Source: Azorinus chamasolen (Eukaryota > Mollusca > Bivalvia > Cardiida > Solecurtidae). Taken from it: a stretch of DNA of 64,000 bases. The stretch is taken from assembly GCA_963576725.1 (NCBI GenBank), contig OY755241.1, forward strand, positions 29,142,853-29,206,852. Reading direction: 5' to 3'. The position numbers and the translations under genes were made by a program. The notes under the pieces are model-generated. The model searched no databases. It was not told where the DNA came from and worked only from the letters and a program-made list of their open reading frames with translations. Positions 1 to 13,100 of the stretch are shown piece by piece. Numbering within the stretch: the stretch's first letter is position 1; every line of letters begins with the position of its first letter.

Positions 1-151
1 GACACCAACACATTGCCATAGTCTCAACGTAAGTACGCTAACAGACTTGCCATATTTACTATAAATATTTGGATTGACAAACTGAGCAGTTGTCTTCTAC
101 ACAGGTATTAGAAGAATTTAAAGTGTCGTGTTTTCATATGTTAACTGTTTA

Positions 152-652
152 TTAACCATTTACTCCATGAATATTCATGTAAAGAAGAATGCCTTCATGA
201 ATATTAATTAATTAAATTTGCTTGAATAGTTTGCCATGGCAGAAACTAATACAAAATATAAATACAAATGCAAATATTTTATTAAGCATTAAGCAAACCA
301 TGATGCTTTTATACATCAGAAAACATCTCCACATAGTGTAAATACATGAAAAGTAATACAATGAACAAGGTAGATAAGCCAGAGTATTCCAGAAGAGTTG
401 TCGTTATTGTGAAGAACTTATTCTCTGTTATTCAAATTAAACTGTTCTGGTAATTAACAGGCAAATTATACTTAATAATTTCATGAAGTAACTTATTACT
501 TATATGGAAACTGTAGAAGCAGATCTATATTATTTAATGAGCAAACAGAGGAGACCCTGATCAGACAGCTCCTAAAGGAGCTGTCTGATCTGGGTCTACT
601 CTGTTTGCAAAGGCGTATAAGGCTTATAATTATTTATGATGTAAAGGGTTAA
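152..652. mobile_element. M1 MITE with internal insertion
   Basis: It starts TTAACCATTTACTCCATGAA and ends GTAAAGGGTTAA. The palindrome at 541-608 (GACAGCTCC...GGAGCTGTC) is intact. About 260 bp of unrecognised AT-rich DNA (roughly 247-505) interrupts the left half. Confidence 0.75.
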
Positions 653-703
653 CTTATCCATATGATCTAGCAGCAACTAGGGAAATATTATCTGACACTT
701 GTT

Positions 704-934
704 CTTAACCCTTTACTTTATGAATATTCATGTAAGAAATGACTATAGTAATATTAAATAGCTGAATATATATAGTAGCATATGAACTTCGGAATTTTTT
801 CTTGGCAGAACTATAGAATCAGGTAAGCGAAGATAGTATTTCCTGACCAGATAGATCCTACGGGAGCTGTCTGATGGGAGTCTTCTCTGTTTGTAAAAGT
901 GTAAGTATGGGTCTGTATTGAGTAAATGGATTAA
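704..934. mobile_element. M1 MITE abutting unc-18 exon A
   Basis: TTAACCCTTTACTTTATGAA at the left and GAGTAAATGGATTAA at the right. The palindrome is partly eroded. It ends 27 bp before the exon, so part of the exon's 3' splice region is transposon-derived or immediately adjacent. Confidence 0.75.
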
Positions 935-961
935 AATGTGTCTTACTTTTTACTCTTTCAG

Positions 962-1169
962 GCAAGTGACAAAGCGTTTGAAGCAGTTTGCAGAGGACAA
1001 GCGTATGTCTTCAAGAGAGAAGGCGAACATTCGGGATCTATCATCTATGTTGAAACAGATGCCACAGTATCAGAAGGAGCTGAGCAAGTATGCCACACAA
1101 CTCCACCTGGCAGAGGACTGCATGAAGGTGTTCCAAAAACATGTGGATAAGCTCTGTAAGGTTGAACAG
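962..1169 (+). CDS. unc-18: unc-18 exon A (domain 3a helical hairpin)
   Basis: The exon follows a tttttactctttcag acceptor (AG at 960-961) and ends at CAG before gtaaag at 1170. The first base completes a codon from an upstream exon outside the window, then 69 codons follow from QVTKRLKQF to KVEQ. It contains [19 protein letters not shown] and QLHLAEDCM, matching the domain-3a helical hairpin of Munc18-1. The conserved Pro of MPQY in the hinge loop is kept. A MITE ends 27 bp before the exon and another starts 41 bp after it. Confidence 0.96.
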
Positions 1170-4100
1170 GTAAAGTATGATAACAATATTTTGCTGTTGA
1201 CACTGAGATGTACAGTAAAACCTCAATTATTCGAACACTAAAATATGTATTATTATCTATCTTTAAGACAGGTGACAGCTTAATGCATGGTGAAAGTCAC
1301 GCAGAAAGGTCCTCTAGGAGTGATTTACACCATGCATTAAGCAGCCACCTGCCGAGAAGGGTCTAAATTCTTCTATACAGAAAATTCGAATAATCGAGGT
1401 TTTACTGTATTTCAAATATTATAAAATGTGATATCTATGACTTGTAAAATAAATATTGATCTGTATGAAAGTGTTCCAGAATCTCATTGCTAAGCTCTGT
1501 AGATTAAATTTAGGTAATACCCAAGGGTGACAGTACTGAAAAGAACAAAATCTTGTCAATTTGTAGGAAGTTGGAGTAGATATACAGTGGGTAGAGGTCC
1601 AGATAAAATGGGTAAATCAAAACATTTTCAAGAATAGTTCCTTAGTTCTACATCAAACCCTATGTTGTGACCACTCTTTAGAATCGTCTCTCCGAGACAA
1701 TTCTAAAGAGTGGTCAGAACATAGGGTTTGGTGGAGAAATAACCACTTTGGTATTGGAGTATGTACCTCTATCTGTAGCTCTGTACAAAGAGTTTTCATT
1801 TAATCCTTTACGATTAATAGACTTTACGATATGACTGAAATACTGTTAAAGTGATGTAAAACTAGATACAAACAAACAAATTCATGAAGTAAAGGCGTAT
1901 GTTTTTTCCCTACAAACTCTATTAGGACTTGGCAATGGGGACTGATGCTGAGGGAGAGAAGATTAAAGACCACATGAGAAATATTGTCCCTATTCTACTA
2001 GACCAAAACATCACTGCCTATGACAAAATCCGTATTATACTGCTGTACATTATACACAAGGGAGGTAAGTACTGTTATACATTATACACAAGGGAGGTAA
2101 GTACTGTTGTACATTATACACAAGGGAGGTAAGTACTGTTGTGCATTATGCACAAAGATGGAAAGTACTGTTGTGCATTATACACAAAGATGGTAAGTAC
2201 TGTTATACAGTGTACACAAGGGAGATAAGTATTGCTGTATATTATACAATAAAGAATAAGCTTGCCTGTTTTAACCCTTTACTCTATGAATATTTATGTA
2301 CGAAATAATGACACTATGAATATTAATTAGAATTAGATTAAATGTTATAATAGCACATGCACACAGAGATGTTTGACCTTTGGCAGAATCTATATTATAT
2401 CATGAGCAGACAGAGCAGACACAGATTAGATTGCTCCTACAAGAGTCGTCTAATCTGGCTCTACTCTGTTTGCAAAGGCGTTAAAAGCGAATTTATGGAG
2501 TAGAGGGTTAGTGTTCAAAGAAAAAAGACAAATGATTGTCATAGCTTGTATTTGGTGAGAACAATGTGATGCCATTATCCTTAGTTATCCGAAGTGTTGG
2601 ATAAACAAACATAGGTAAATAGGACAAAATTAGATCATACTGCCTCTGAAGTATCTGTTTGATCAGAATCAACACTTCTTGCTACTTAGTCAGTCTAGTT
2701 TAACCCTTTCCCTTGCTCAATATTCAAGTAAGAAATAATGATGTCATGAATATTTATTAATTGAAGTTTTACAATGGTACATAAAGACAGAATGTTTTTC
2801 CTTGGCAAAAACTGCAAAATCATATCTATATAATGCCATTAGCAAACAGTGGACCCTGATCATACGGCTCCTAAAGGCATTTGTATAAGGGAAAGGGTTA
2901 AAGTTATCAGAATGGTGCCAAGTTTGAAGTATTTCAGGATTATGAGCTGGTAGAGAGGGGAGATTTAGTCTCAGAATACTTACGGTAATTGGGTTATTTT
3001 GTTTTTCAGGAATCTCTGAAGAGAACCTGGCCAAACTGGTTCAGCATGCACAGATCCCAGCCGAGGAGAAATGCATCATCAACAATATGCAGAATCTAGG
3101 AGTACCAATAATCCAAGATGTAAGTAACCGTAGCAACTACATGTGACCTACTGACCTAGTTCTGTGTTTAGTAATGTTGTAGTGCACACAATACTTTTGC
3201 TTTGTGTAGATGTGTCTGTGTTTGTCGGTGTTGCAATCATAACCAGTTGCTGCAAGTGAAATAACTCTTACGAATACTGTTGTTAACCCTTTCCTTCATA
3301 TTAACCCCTTTTCATGCATTTGCAAACAGAATCAGATCTTTATCATGTCAGAAGCAAACAGAGCAGACCCTGATCTGGGGCTTCTCTGTTTGCAAATGCG
3401 TAAAAAAGGTGTTTATATGAGGGAAAGGGTTAATAAGTGACCTGCTAAACCCATAGGTACATATTGTACTACAACCATTGTTTTTATAAGAAACCAAATG
3501 GCATGCTATCTGGCTACAGACAATGCTGTTTGAGACCATCAGCCTTACAGAAATGCGGAAGAGTATGAATAAAAACATGTTCATTATAAATTATGAAAAT
3601 AGCAGTTTTGTAAATATGTTTTGTGCTGTCATTATTTAATTTAGTAACCAACATATTGTTATACTCATATTTGACAACATTTTCATAATGAAAGTTCTTT
3701 TAAAAAAAATGGATTATGTGTATTTTTGTTAACACTATATACACACTGTTTATTAATATGTGTATAGCGGCCACTCATTTATTGATGGTAGGAGTCTTAA
3801 AAAGCAGGTGGGCGCTTAATGTAGGGCAAAAGTAATATAGAAAGCTCCTATAGGAGCTTTCTGTAGGAGCTTTCTGCATTACTTTTGACCTGCATTAAGT
3901 GACCACCTGTCTTACAGACCCAAATTGGACCTGTTTTGATGACTGCTTAAAGCAGGTTCAACTGTAAGCTAATATGATAGTTCTATACCAGATTATTTTC
4001 TTCTAATCTCTTTCATATTTCTAGACACTTTCCAAATAATTTCCTAGGTATTGAAATTTATGGTCAACAAGGTTTCCAAAGGATTGATAGAAGTACATAG

Positions 4101-7100
4101 ATTTGAATAATTTGTTTTTCAGTGTTGCTTTGGCAACATAAATCTTTACAATGCAAAGTTTTATAATTTTGGTTGTGTAGATTCTGCACATGGGTTTTGT
4201 TTCTATTTCTTTCAATGTTTGCCTTTTACCATATAAATATTCATGTAAAAAATAATGACATTATGAATATTTATTAGCTTAATTTTTATATTCATTAATA
4301 CATGGGACTTTTGGCCCATGTAAAACTGTAGAATTGGATGTATGTGAATCATAAGCATTGAGAACAGATCCTGATCAAATGGGTCTGGCAGGAGTTATCT
4401 GATCTGGATCTCTGTTTGCAATGCTGTTCAAATGTGTATCTGTTAGGTAAAGTGCTACTGTTTCACTAAGAATATGTTTTATTTTAGTATTATCATTATT
4501 TCAAACTGTCCTTGCTGTAGGTTGTATTATGTTTTTGTAACATTGTCTTAATTTTTCTAATCTATTAGATATATTCTAATACATACCTGATGCATTTTTT
4601 TGACCTCAGGTTTGACCTTTTGCCTCTGTAAAGGTCACTTTTTGAAACCTTTGTGATAAATAGAGTATTTGCTCCATAGGAGCAAATACTCTGTTTATCA
4701 CATTGGTTTTAGAACTATACAATTCTAAAAAATTTCATTTTCTTTTCAGTAGATTTATTCCAGTAGGTTGGGTCTGAAAATAGTCTAGGAGGGAATGAAT
4801 TAAAGGAAAAAATGGGAGGCAATGTGTCCTGTGGATGCATTCTTGTTTTTTGTATGACATGTGTATATTTGTTCTTGCATGGCTAAACAAAAGGGCCCGG
4901 CAGAAAAAGGTGGTATTACCAATTTAGGTCTTCTGCCTGACACTTACGGGACTTTTCCGACTAGCATGTCACAGGTGAGACAATTCTGAAGCAGCCGGTG
5001 GGATATTTACTATTTTTAGATGAAGCGTATGTTAATCTAGCCTATTCTGTAGCCACTGACATTGACCAATGGTACAAAATAGAAGTCTTTGTACTGTTTG
5101 CTACCTCACCCACCACTCAGCCATCGACCGAAATTATGCCGAAGTTTTTCCTTTAAGCCTTTTTATTCCCAGAATTTATCCATGAACTTACCATTGTTTT
5201 TGTATGTAACCTTCGTCATGAGTATGTGGAATTTCAGGGATTCTTTTCCTTTTGGCCTGGCAACATAAATCTTGAGAAAACGGTAGAACTTGTCGTAAGC
5301 GACCATCAAAAAGAGGTCTAATTATGGTTCTGTAGTGCAGGTGGATGTTTTATGTAGGTCAAAAGTAATGCTGAAAAAGGTAAAGGAGCATTCTGCATTA
5401 CTTTTGCCCAGCATGAAGCAACCATCTGCTTTCAATGCTTTCTGCAACCATCTGCTTTCGATGCATTCAATCAATTCAAAGTTGCTTTAACCCTTTCCTC
5501 CATTAACCCTTCGTTTGCTGAATTTTAAAATACATTTCTCCTTCTTTACCCATGCCCTGTTGTATAATTACATATATTTTCATTGTGTACAAGTATTTCG
5601 CTGTGCAATCACTGCTACGGAGTGCACTGGTTGCACAGTCAACTTGTAAATAGTGCAGACCCTGATGAGACAGCTCCTGCAGGAGCTGTCTCATCTGGGT
5701 CTTCACTATTTACAGGTAGGTATATTGACGTGATTAGCAAGCGAAGGGTTAATACACCTTTCTATGCCTCTGTAATAACCACTTATTGAAACCATTGTGA
5801 TAAATAGAGCATTTGCTCCTATAGGAGCAAATGCTCTATTTATCACAATGGTTTCAAACTGTATATTCTAAAATTTCACTTTTCTTTAGTAAATGCTCCT
5901 TTTGGGTAGATTCATTCAAAGAGGTTGGGTCTAAAAATAGCCTATGGAGGAAAGGGTTAAAAGACAGGTTCTACAATGCAAAGTTTTAGAATTTGGGTTG
6001 TGTAGGTTCTTCACATGAGTTTTACTCCTGTTCCTTTGAAAGTTTACATTTTACCTGATTGACGTTCATGTAAGAAATAATGATGTCATGAATATTTATT
6101 AGATTGATATAATAGCATATGGACACATGGAGCTTTGGCCATTGCAGAAACTGTAGAATCATATCTGTATTATAGCAAGCAAACTGTGTAGACCCTGATC
6201 AGATGACTCCTACATGAGCCATCTGATCTGGGTCTACTCTGTTTGTAAAGAGGTAGAAAGGTGTATTTATGGAGTAAATGTTTAACCTTTAGCTTGCTAT
6301 GGGCGGATGAGTGAATACCTATGCAAACAGTTTGGATCCAGATGAGACGCCGAGTAACTCGGCGTCTCATCTGGATCCAAACTGTTTGATACCCTGATTG
6401 CATTTAGGTAGACTAACTGATTATGGCTAGAATTTTGAAAATGTAGTGGGTGGAAAATTCTGTAAAAATAATTTGCTCAGCAGGCTAAAGGTTAAATAGT
6501 GTATGTATGGCCAGTTACTGCATCAGAGACACAGTGTTTGGTCTACAGTGTTTGACATTCCTCTGCAGAAAAAAATCTCTTCTGAAAGCAGTCTAAAGAA
6601 GTTTGTCAGGACAGGTGGTAGCTAAACAGCTCCTGTGGGAGCTTTCTGCATTATTTTTGTCCTGCATTAACACTACCAACTGCTTTACCTGAGAGAGATT
6701 TCTGATGCCATTGCTAATAGAGAAGAACCAGAACAGGCTGCTCGTATAGGAGCCGACTGAGCTGGATCTGTTTTGTTTTGCTTATAGGCTTATATAAATA
6801 TGATTTAACAGTTTCTCTCATGGTGAGACATCCTATGTTTATATACCAAAAAAATGTAGCTGATAAATATTCATGGAATTATTCTTTCTTTTGTGAATAT
6901 TCATCAGGTAAAAGCAAAAGCATTGAAGGAATGTTATTTTTAGTCTGTGAAGACCTTCACCAGTAGATACCTCATATGAGGCTCTCGTCTCAACTATGGT
7001 TTTAACCCTTTCCCTGTTCTGTATTTAGGCGGATTTTCAGTATCTAATGAATATTCATTAACAAAATAGTTATAAAGAAATATGGAAGGTGGAACATTAT

Positions 7101-10100
7101 AGACATTTTAGAAAGTAAAGAAACAGATCTATCAAATTCTGTTAGCAAACAGAGCAGACCCTGATCAGACGGCTCTTCTAGGAGCCGTCTGAGGAGCCGT
7201 CTGATCTGGGTCTACTCTGTTTGCAAATGCGTGAAAACACGTTTATATGAGGGAAAGGGTTAATGGAGAAATTAAAACTCTCCCTGTCTGTACCTGAATA
7301 ATTCAAAATTTAAGAAAAGATCTACATTGTAATTTGTCCCTGATTAGGCCCAGAGTGTCTGTTTGCTGCTGAGGCAGGTCTTGACCTACACTGTCTGCCC
7401 TGAACTTACCTGTTCTCATGACTTGGTTCATGTGTTGACACACAAATTGGCATGAGTACCAAATTACTAACACTTCACTTGGGTGATTTTTATCCTGTAC
7501 AGTAAAACCCCTCTAAACCGGAATTTTAATAAAAAACATTTTCTACCTTTTTAGCTAGATGGCTGCTAATGCATGGTGAAAAGTCATGCAGAAAGCTCCC
7601 AAAGAAGCTTTCTGCTTGACTTTCAGTCTGCATTAACCCATTCCCTCATATTGACGACTTTTGACTCTGTAAAAGTCACTTTGTGAAACAATTGTGATAA
7701 ATAGAGCATTTGCTCCTATAGGAGCAAATGCTCTATTTATCACAATGGTTTCAAACTACAAAATTCTAAAAAAAAATCCTTTTCTCTAGTTAATGCTCCT
7801 TTTCGGTAGATTTATTCAAAGAGGTTGTATCTAAAAATAGTCTATGAAGGAATGGGTTAAGCTGCTACCAGTCTGTAAGACTGGTACCAATGCTAATTTT
7901 TACGTCCAGTTTAGAGAGGTTTCACTTTATTTCTCTCTCCTCACTTTGTGGTCTTGACATTATGAAAACTTTCAAAAGCACTGGTTTGGTTTGGCATATA
8001 AGTTGGTTTGGTCGCTGCTGTTACCTCATGGGTGGAGTTATTTCCTCGCCCTTATGGACTGAACAGTGTACTTTCATGAAGGCTGATGAGGTATTCAAAA
8101 ATGCTGGCCTGGCTGTCATGAGGAGTTTTATTTGATCTCTTTACTTTCTCTATGCATGACATAGATATGTTAACCAGGACTGCACCAAGAGTTTTTTGTT
8201 TTGATAGATGTAATACCTGACATGAGTTTTAATTTCAAAATGACCATTAGCATTGGGAATGTAGAGGCATTGATTTGATGCATAAATTTAGCCTTTTTTA
8301 ACCCTTTATTACATTAATACACCCATTTTCTAATAGTTCATATTATACAGATAAATAGTTCATATTATACAGATAAATATTTAAAGAGTCTGAATACTGC
8401 TAAATCCTCAAAACACTGCCGACTTTTTTAAGATTTAAGAGCTGGAAACTTTTGTCAATTACCCCAAAATCAACAGACATGTTCATTCAATCTCAAATTT
8501 TGGAAAACACTATGAATGTAAATGGCGTTAAGAAAGGGTTTGGCAGAGAAATAGGAAAATGTTTATTCCTCAATCTCCTAAATACTTGTCTTATCTAGGG
8601 CCCTGGACCTCCATTCTTGTCAAGACAAGGCTGTGATCCTGCCCCCTGAAATAACCCACTGGGAGTGTAGTATTTCTCAAGCATTTGGTTTCAAGTATTT
8701 CTTTAACAAGAAATAGTGCAGAGATTTCTATTTTTGGTTGGAAACTACATGCATGTTTGCAGCTATTCAGCACTAGTATACAGTGAGACCAGCTATACAG
8801 CACTGGTATACAGTGAGACCAGCTATACAGCACTGGTATACAGTGAGACTAGCTATACAGCACTGGTATACAGTGAGACCTCACTAATCCAAACATTCAA
8901 ATATATAATCAGTATGGGTCTTTTACACAGATGGCAGCTTAAAACCAGGTGAGAGTCATGCAGACAGCTCCTTAGAGCTCCTCTCGGAGCTTTCTGTATG
9001 ACTTTCATCCAGCATATCTTTCTCTCTTCATTACAGGAGCTGTCTGATCACGGTCTTTTATTTTCTTATGGAATAATATAGATCTGATTCTGATTTCTGT
9101 CACAGCCATTCAGTCCATGAATATTCATGTTTTAGTGGATTTATTCAAAGAGGTTGGGTCTAAAAATAGCCTGTGAGGGATTGGGTTAGTCATTTTGACA
9201 CTTTTTGCCGTTATAATGCTATGCACAAGCTGATTGGTGTTTGCAATCAGTTTGGATCCAGATGAGCTGCAGAATAACCTAGCATCTCATCAGGATCCAA
9301 ACACTCGAATCAGTAGTATCGCAAAAGCTTCAATGAATTTGAATTTGAACTGTGACACATCAGAGTTGAGCATACAGTACACTCGAATCAGTAGTATCTC
9401 AAAAGCTAATGAATTTGAATTTGAACTGTGACACATCAGAGTTGAGCATACAGTATTTTCAGCATGATACCAGTTAACCCTTTCCTTCTTATAAATGTGT
9501 TTTTATGCATTTGCAAACAGAGCAGACCCAGATCAGATTGCTCCTATAGGAGCCGTCTGAACAGGGTCTGCTGTGTTTGCTAGTGGAATTTGATAGATCT
9601 GTTTATGTACTTTCTAAAATGGGTACAGTGTTCCACCTTTCATATTTCATCATAACTATTTTGTTCATGAATATTCAGTAGGCATTGAAATTTGTAATAA
9701 AGATAGAACAGGGAAATGGTTGGAAAGTAGTAATTATGCTGTGAACATAACACTGCTAACTAAGAGCTGAGGCAACACAGTTAACCCTTTATTCCGTGAA
9801 TATTCGTGTAACATTTTATGACATCATCAATATTAGCTGAGTTTTATTAAACCTTTACTAAATGAACAGTTATTAGATGATTTTTATAACCCCAACAGCG
9901 GGCATATAGTTATCGCATTGTCTATCCTGTTGTCTGTCTGTCCTTCCATACGTCTGTCCCAAATTTTGTGTCTCTTCTATAACTTTTTTTATCTGTCAAT
10001 GGATTTCAAAATAACCTAGTTCAAATGTTCACCACACAAATACGATGTGTCGCGTTCAACTCCCTGGTCCATGGGTCAGAGGCCAAGGACATCCTTCAGG

Positions 10101-13100
10101 GTCAAGGTCGGGGCATAGTGTTTCACAAACACATCTTGTTTATAATGGCATATTTACAAAGAATGTTTTAGTATTAGGTGAAACTGTAGAGTCAGATAAT
10201 ATTTTAATTTCATAAGAAATAGAGCTGACGCTACTCAGACAGCTCCTACAAGGATCTGTGTCTACTCTGGTTGCAAAGGCATCAAAAAGTGTTTAAATGA
10301 AAGAAAGGATTAAGCAGTCATCTGCCTTAACCCTTCGCTTGCTATTCACGTCAATATACCCACCTGTAAATAGTGAAGACCCAGATGAGACAGCTCCTGC
10401 AGGAGCTGTCTCATCAGGGTCTGCACTATTTACAAGTTGATTGTGCAACCAGTGCACTCCACAGCAGTGATTGCACAGCGAAATACTTGTACACAGTGAA
10501 GATATATGTAATTATACAACAGGGCATGGGTAAAGAAAGAGAAATGCATTTTAAAATTCAGCAAGAGAAGGGTTAAACATTCTCATTTCTTCTTTACTGT
10601 TTGTATAAGCGGGTTTTAGTAAATACTATAGTTTGTATATAAAGGAAGCACATTACTACTATGTTCTGATACAAATAGCTGTAACGCTGATCATGCTGAT
10701 AAAGTCTTTGAGAAACAAGTCATCTGACATTTATACATGTATACCCAGATCAGAGGATTTCCTAGAGGAGCCCTCTGATCTTGGTCAGTACTGTTTGTCA
10801 TTCAAAATCCTCTAGCAGCTGTAGACCTTTCATCCTCGTTGGGCTGTGTAATTAAATACCAATGAACCATTCCACTTTGAATACCCTTTACCTGATAGAG
10901 ACGCATTTTCACACCTTTGCAAACAGAGCAAACCCAGATCAGATGACTCCTGTAGGAGCTGTCTATTAACCCATTCCCACTTAGGCTATTTTTAGACCTA
11001 ACCCCTTTGATTAAATCTACCAAAAAGGAGCATTAACTAGGGAAAAGGATTTTTTTCAGAATTGTGTAGTTTTGAAACCATTGTGATAAATAGAGCATTT
11101 TCTCCACAGGAGCAAATGCTCTATTTATCACAATGGTTTCATAGAGTTTCTTTTACAGAAGCGTCAAAAGGCATCAATATGCGGGAATGGGTAAGGGTCG
11201 TCTGATTGGTTATGGAAATATAAATGTCTACAGTTTCTGCCATGGCCAAATAATCCTCTGTTTGTATATGACTATAAACCATCAGCTAATACATATTCAT
11301 AATGTCATTTACTTATACATGTATGAATATTCATTAGGTAAAGGGTTAACTCTTTCGTTGTTGAATATTTGTGTACGAATTAATGACATGTATCATGATG
11401 ATTAGTATTTATTAGCTGAAGTTTTATAATGGCATATGTAGACAGGATTTTAGTAATAGATTTGGGTCAGATCTGTAATAAAATCATAAGCAAACAGAGC
11501 AGACACGGTGCAGAAGGAACCATCTGATCTATGTCTTCTCTGTTTGCAAAGGCATGAAAAGGTGTTCATATGAAGGAAAGGGTTTAGTTAGATTAAAATG
11601 TGTTTAATAAACTCTGAATACTGCATGTGTATAAACAGACAGTTAATGTTAACTGTATATAATCCATACAGCTGAGGGTGTATACATATTAAGCAAATCT
11701 CATTTTCAATGGTTGGATAGATTCTATACTAAAAATATATACAACAGAAACTGTAGACTTAGATCTTTATTATATCTCAAGCAAATAGAGCAGACTCTGA
11801 TCAGATGGCTCCTGTAGGAGCCATCTGATCTGGGTCTTCTCTGTTTGAAAATGTGTGAAAAGATGTTTATATGAGGGAAAAGGTTAACCCGTTATCTTGT
11901 AGATAAGCCTTTGTATGCCTTTGCAAACAGGGTAGACCGGATCAGACATCTGGGTCCATGCTTATAAAGCTTTTTAGTTGAGTCTGAGTTTGTTCTCAAG
12001 CTTTTGATAAGCCAGATTTGAGCCAAAGGCTCAAATCTGACCAATCAAAAACTTGAGATTGAACTAAAAAGTTTTATAAGCATGGATACAGATCTTTAGG
12101 AGCCATCTGATGAGGGTTTGCTCTGTTTGCTTATGATATAATATAGATCTAAGTCTACAGTTTCTGTTTTGGCAAAACAGCTAGTACCATGGTTAAAAAC
12201 TCTCTTGCTGGCGATGCCATTATATAAAGATCATCTGATAACTATTCATACATTAATTATTTCTTTATATATATTCATGAGATACAGTATTATGAGACAG
12301 TAGGCACAAATGGTTCTGTATAATAATCTCTAACACTCACAGACATCACTATCCCAGCATGGCTAACAGAAAGGCTAGATTAACCGGTGGCTATTGGTCG
12401 ATGGAAATCCTCGTTGTAACGACAAATCATGCTTATTTTATTCTTTTTGTTTGAAGGTGAAATTTCAAGGGTGAAATATTTTGAATGCTAAAGGCAGTCT
12501 CAGTTGTACATTAGTTGCATGCTGATCTATAAACAAAAAAAAGCTCTCATTTCTCAGCCAATCTGTACCATGTTGCTACAGTAAAACTTTTCTGAACTGG
12601 ACATTAAATATAGTAATGAATATTGGTCTTGGAGACAGTTGGTGAAAGAGATGAAAGAGATGCAGAAAGCTAGAGGAGCTCCTAGAGAAGCTTTCTGTAT
12701 GACTTTCACTCTGCAGTAAGCAGCCACATGCCTAAATGTATCTTAATTTTTCTTTACTACAATTCTGGTTTCGAGGGGTTTAACCCTTTCCCTCATATAA
12801 ACGTGTTTTCACGCATTTGCAAACAGAGTAGACCCAGATCAGATGGCTCCTAGAGGAGCCGTCTGATCAGGGTCTACTCTGTTTGCTAATAAAATTTGAT
12901 AGATCTGTTTCTTTGCTTTCTAAAATGTCTACAATGTTCCACCTTCCGTATTTCTATATAATCATTTTGTCCATGAATATAAACGTGTTTTCACGCATTT
13001 GCAAACAGAGTAGACCCAGATCAGACGGCTCCTAGAGGAGCCGTCTGATCAGGGTCTACTCTGTTTGCTAATAAAATTTGATAGATCTGTTTCTTTGCTT

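Noticed and set aside
938..1150. Alternative-frame open reading frames over unc-18 exon A on both strands
   Set aside because: The frame encoding QVTKRLK... matches the Unc-18 family and has splice sites at both ends; the others are shadows.
5503..5706. A 67-residue open frame starting [20 protein letters not shown], repeated at 5503, 10373, 14098, 23125 and 38189
   Set aside because: It lies within each M3 element and crosses its palindrome. The similarity reflects recent common origin of the MITE copies. No transposase motif, start context or extension is present.
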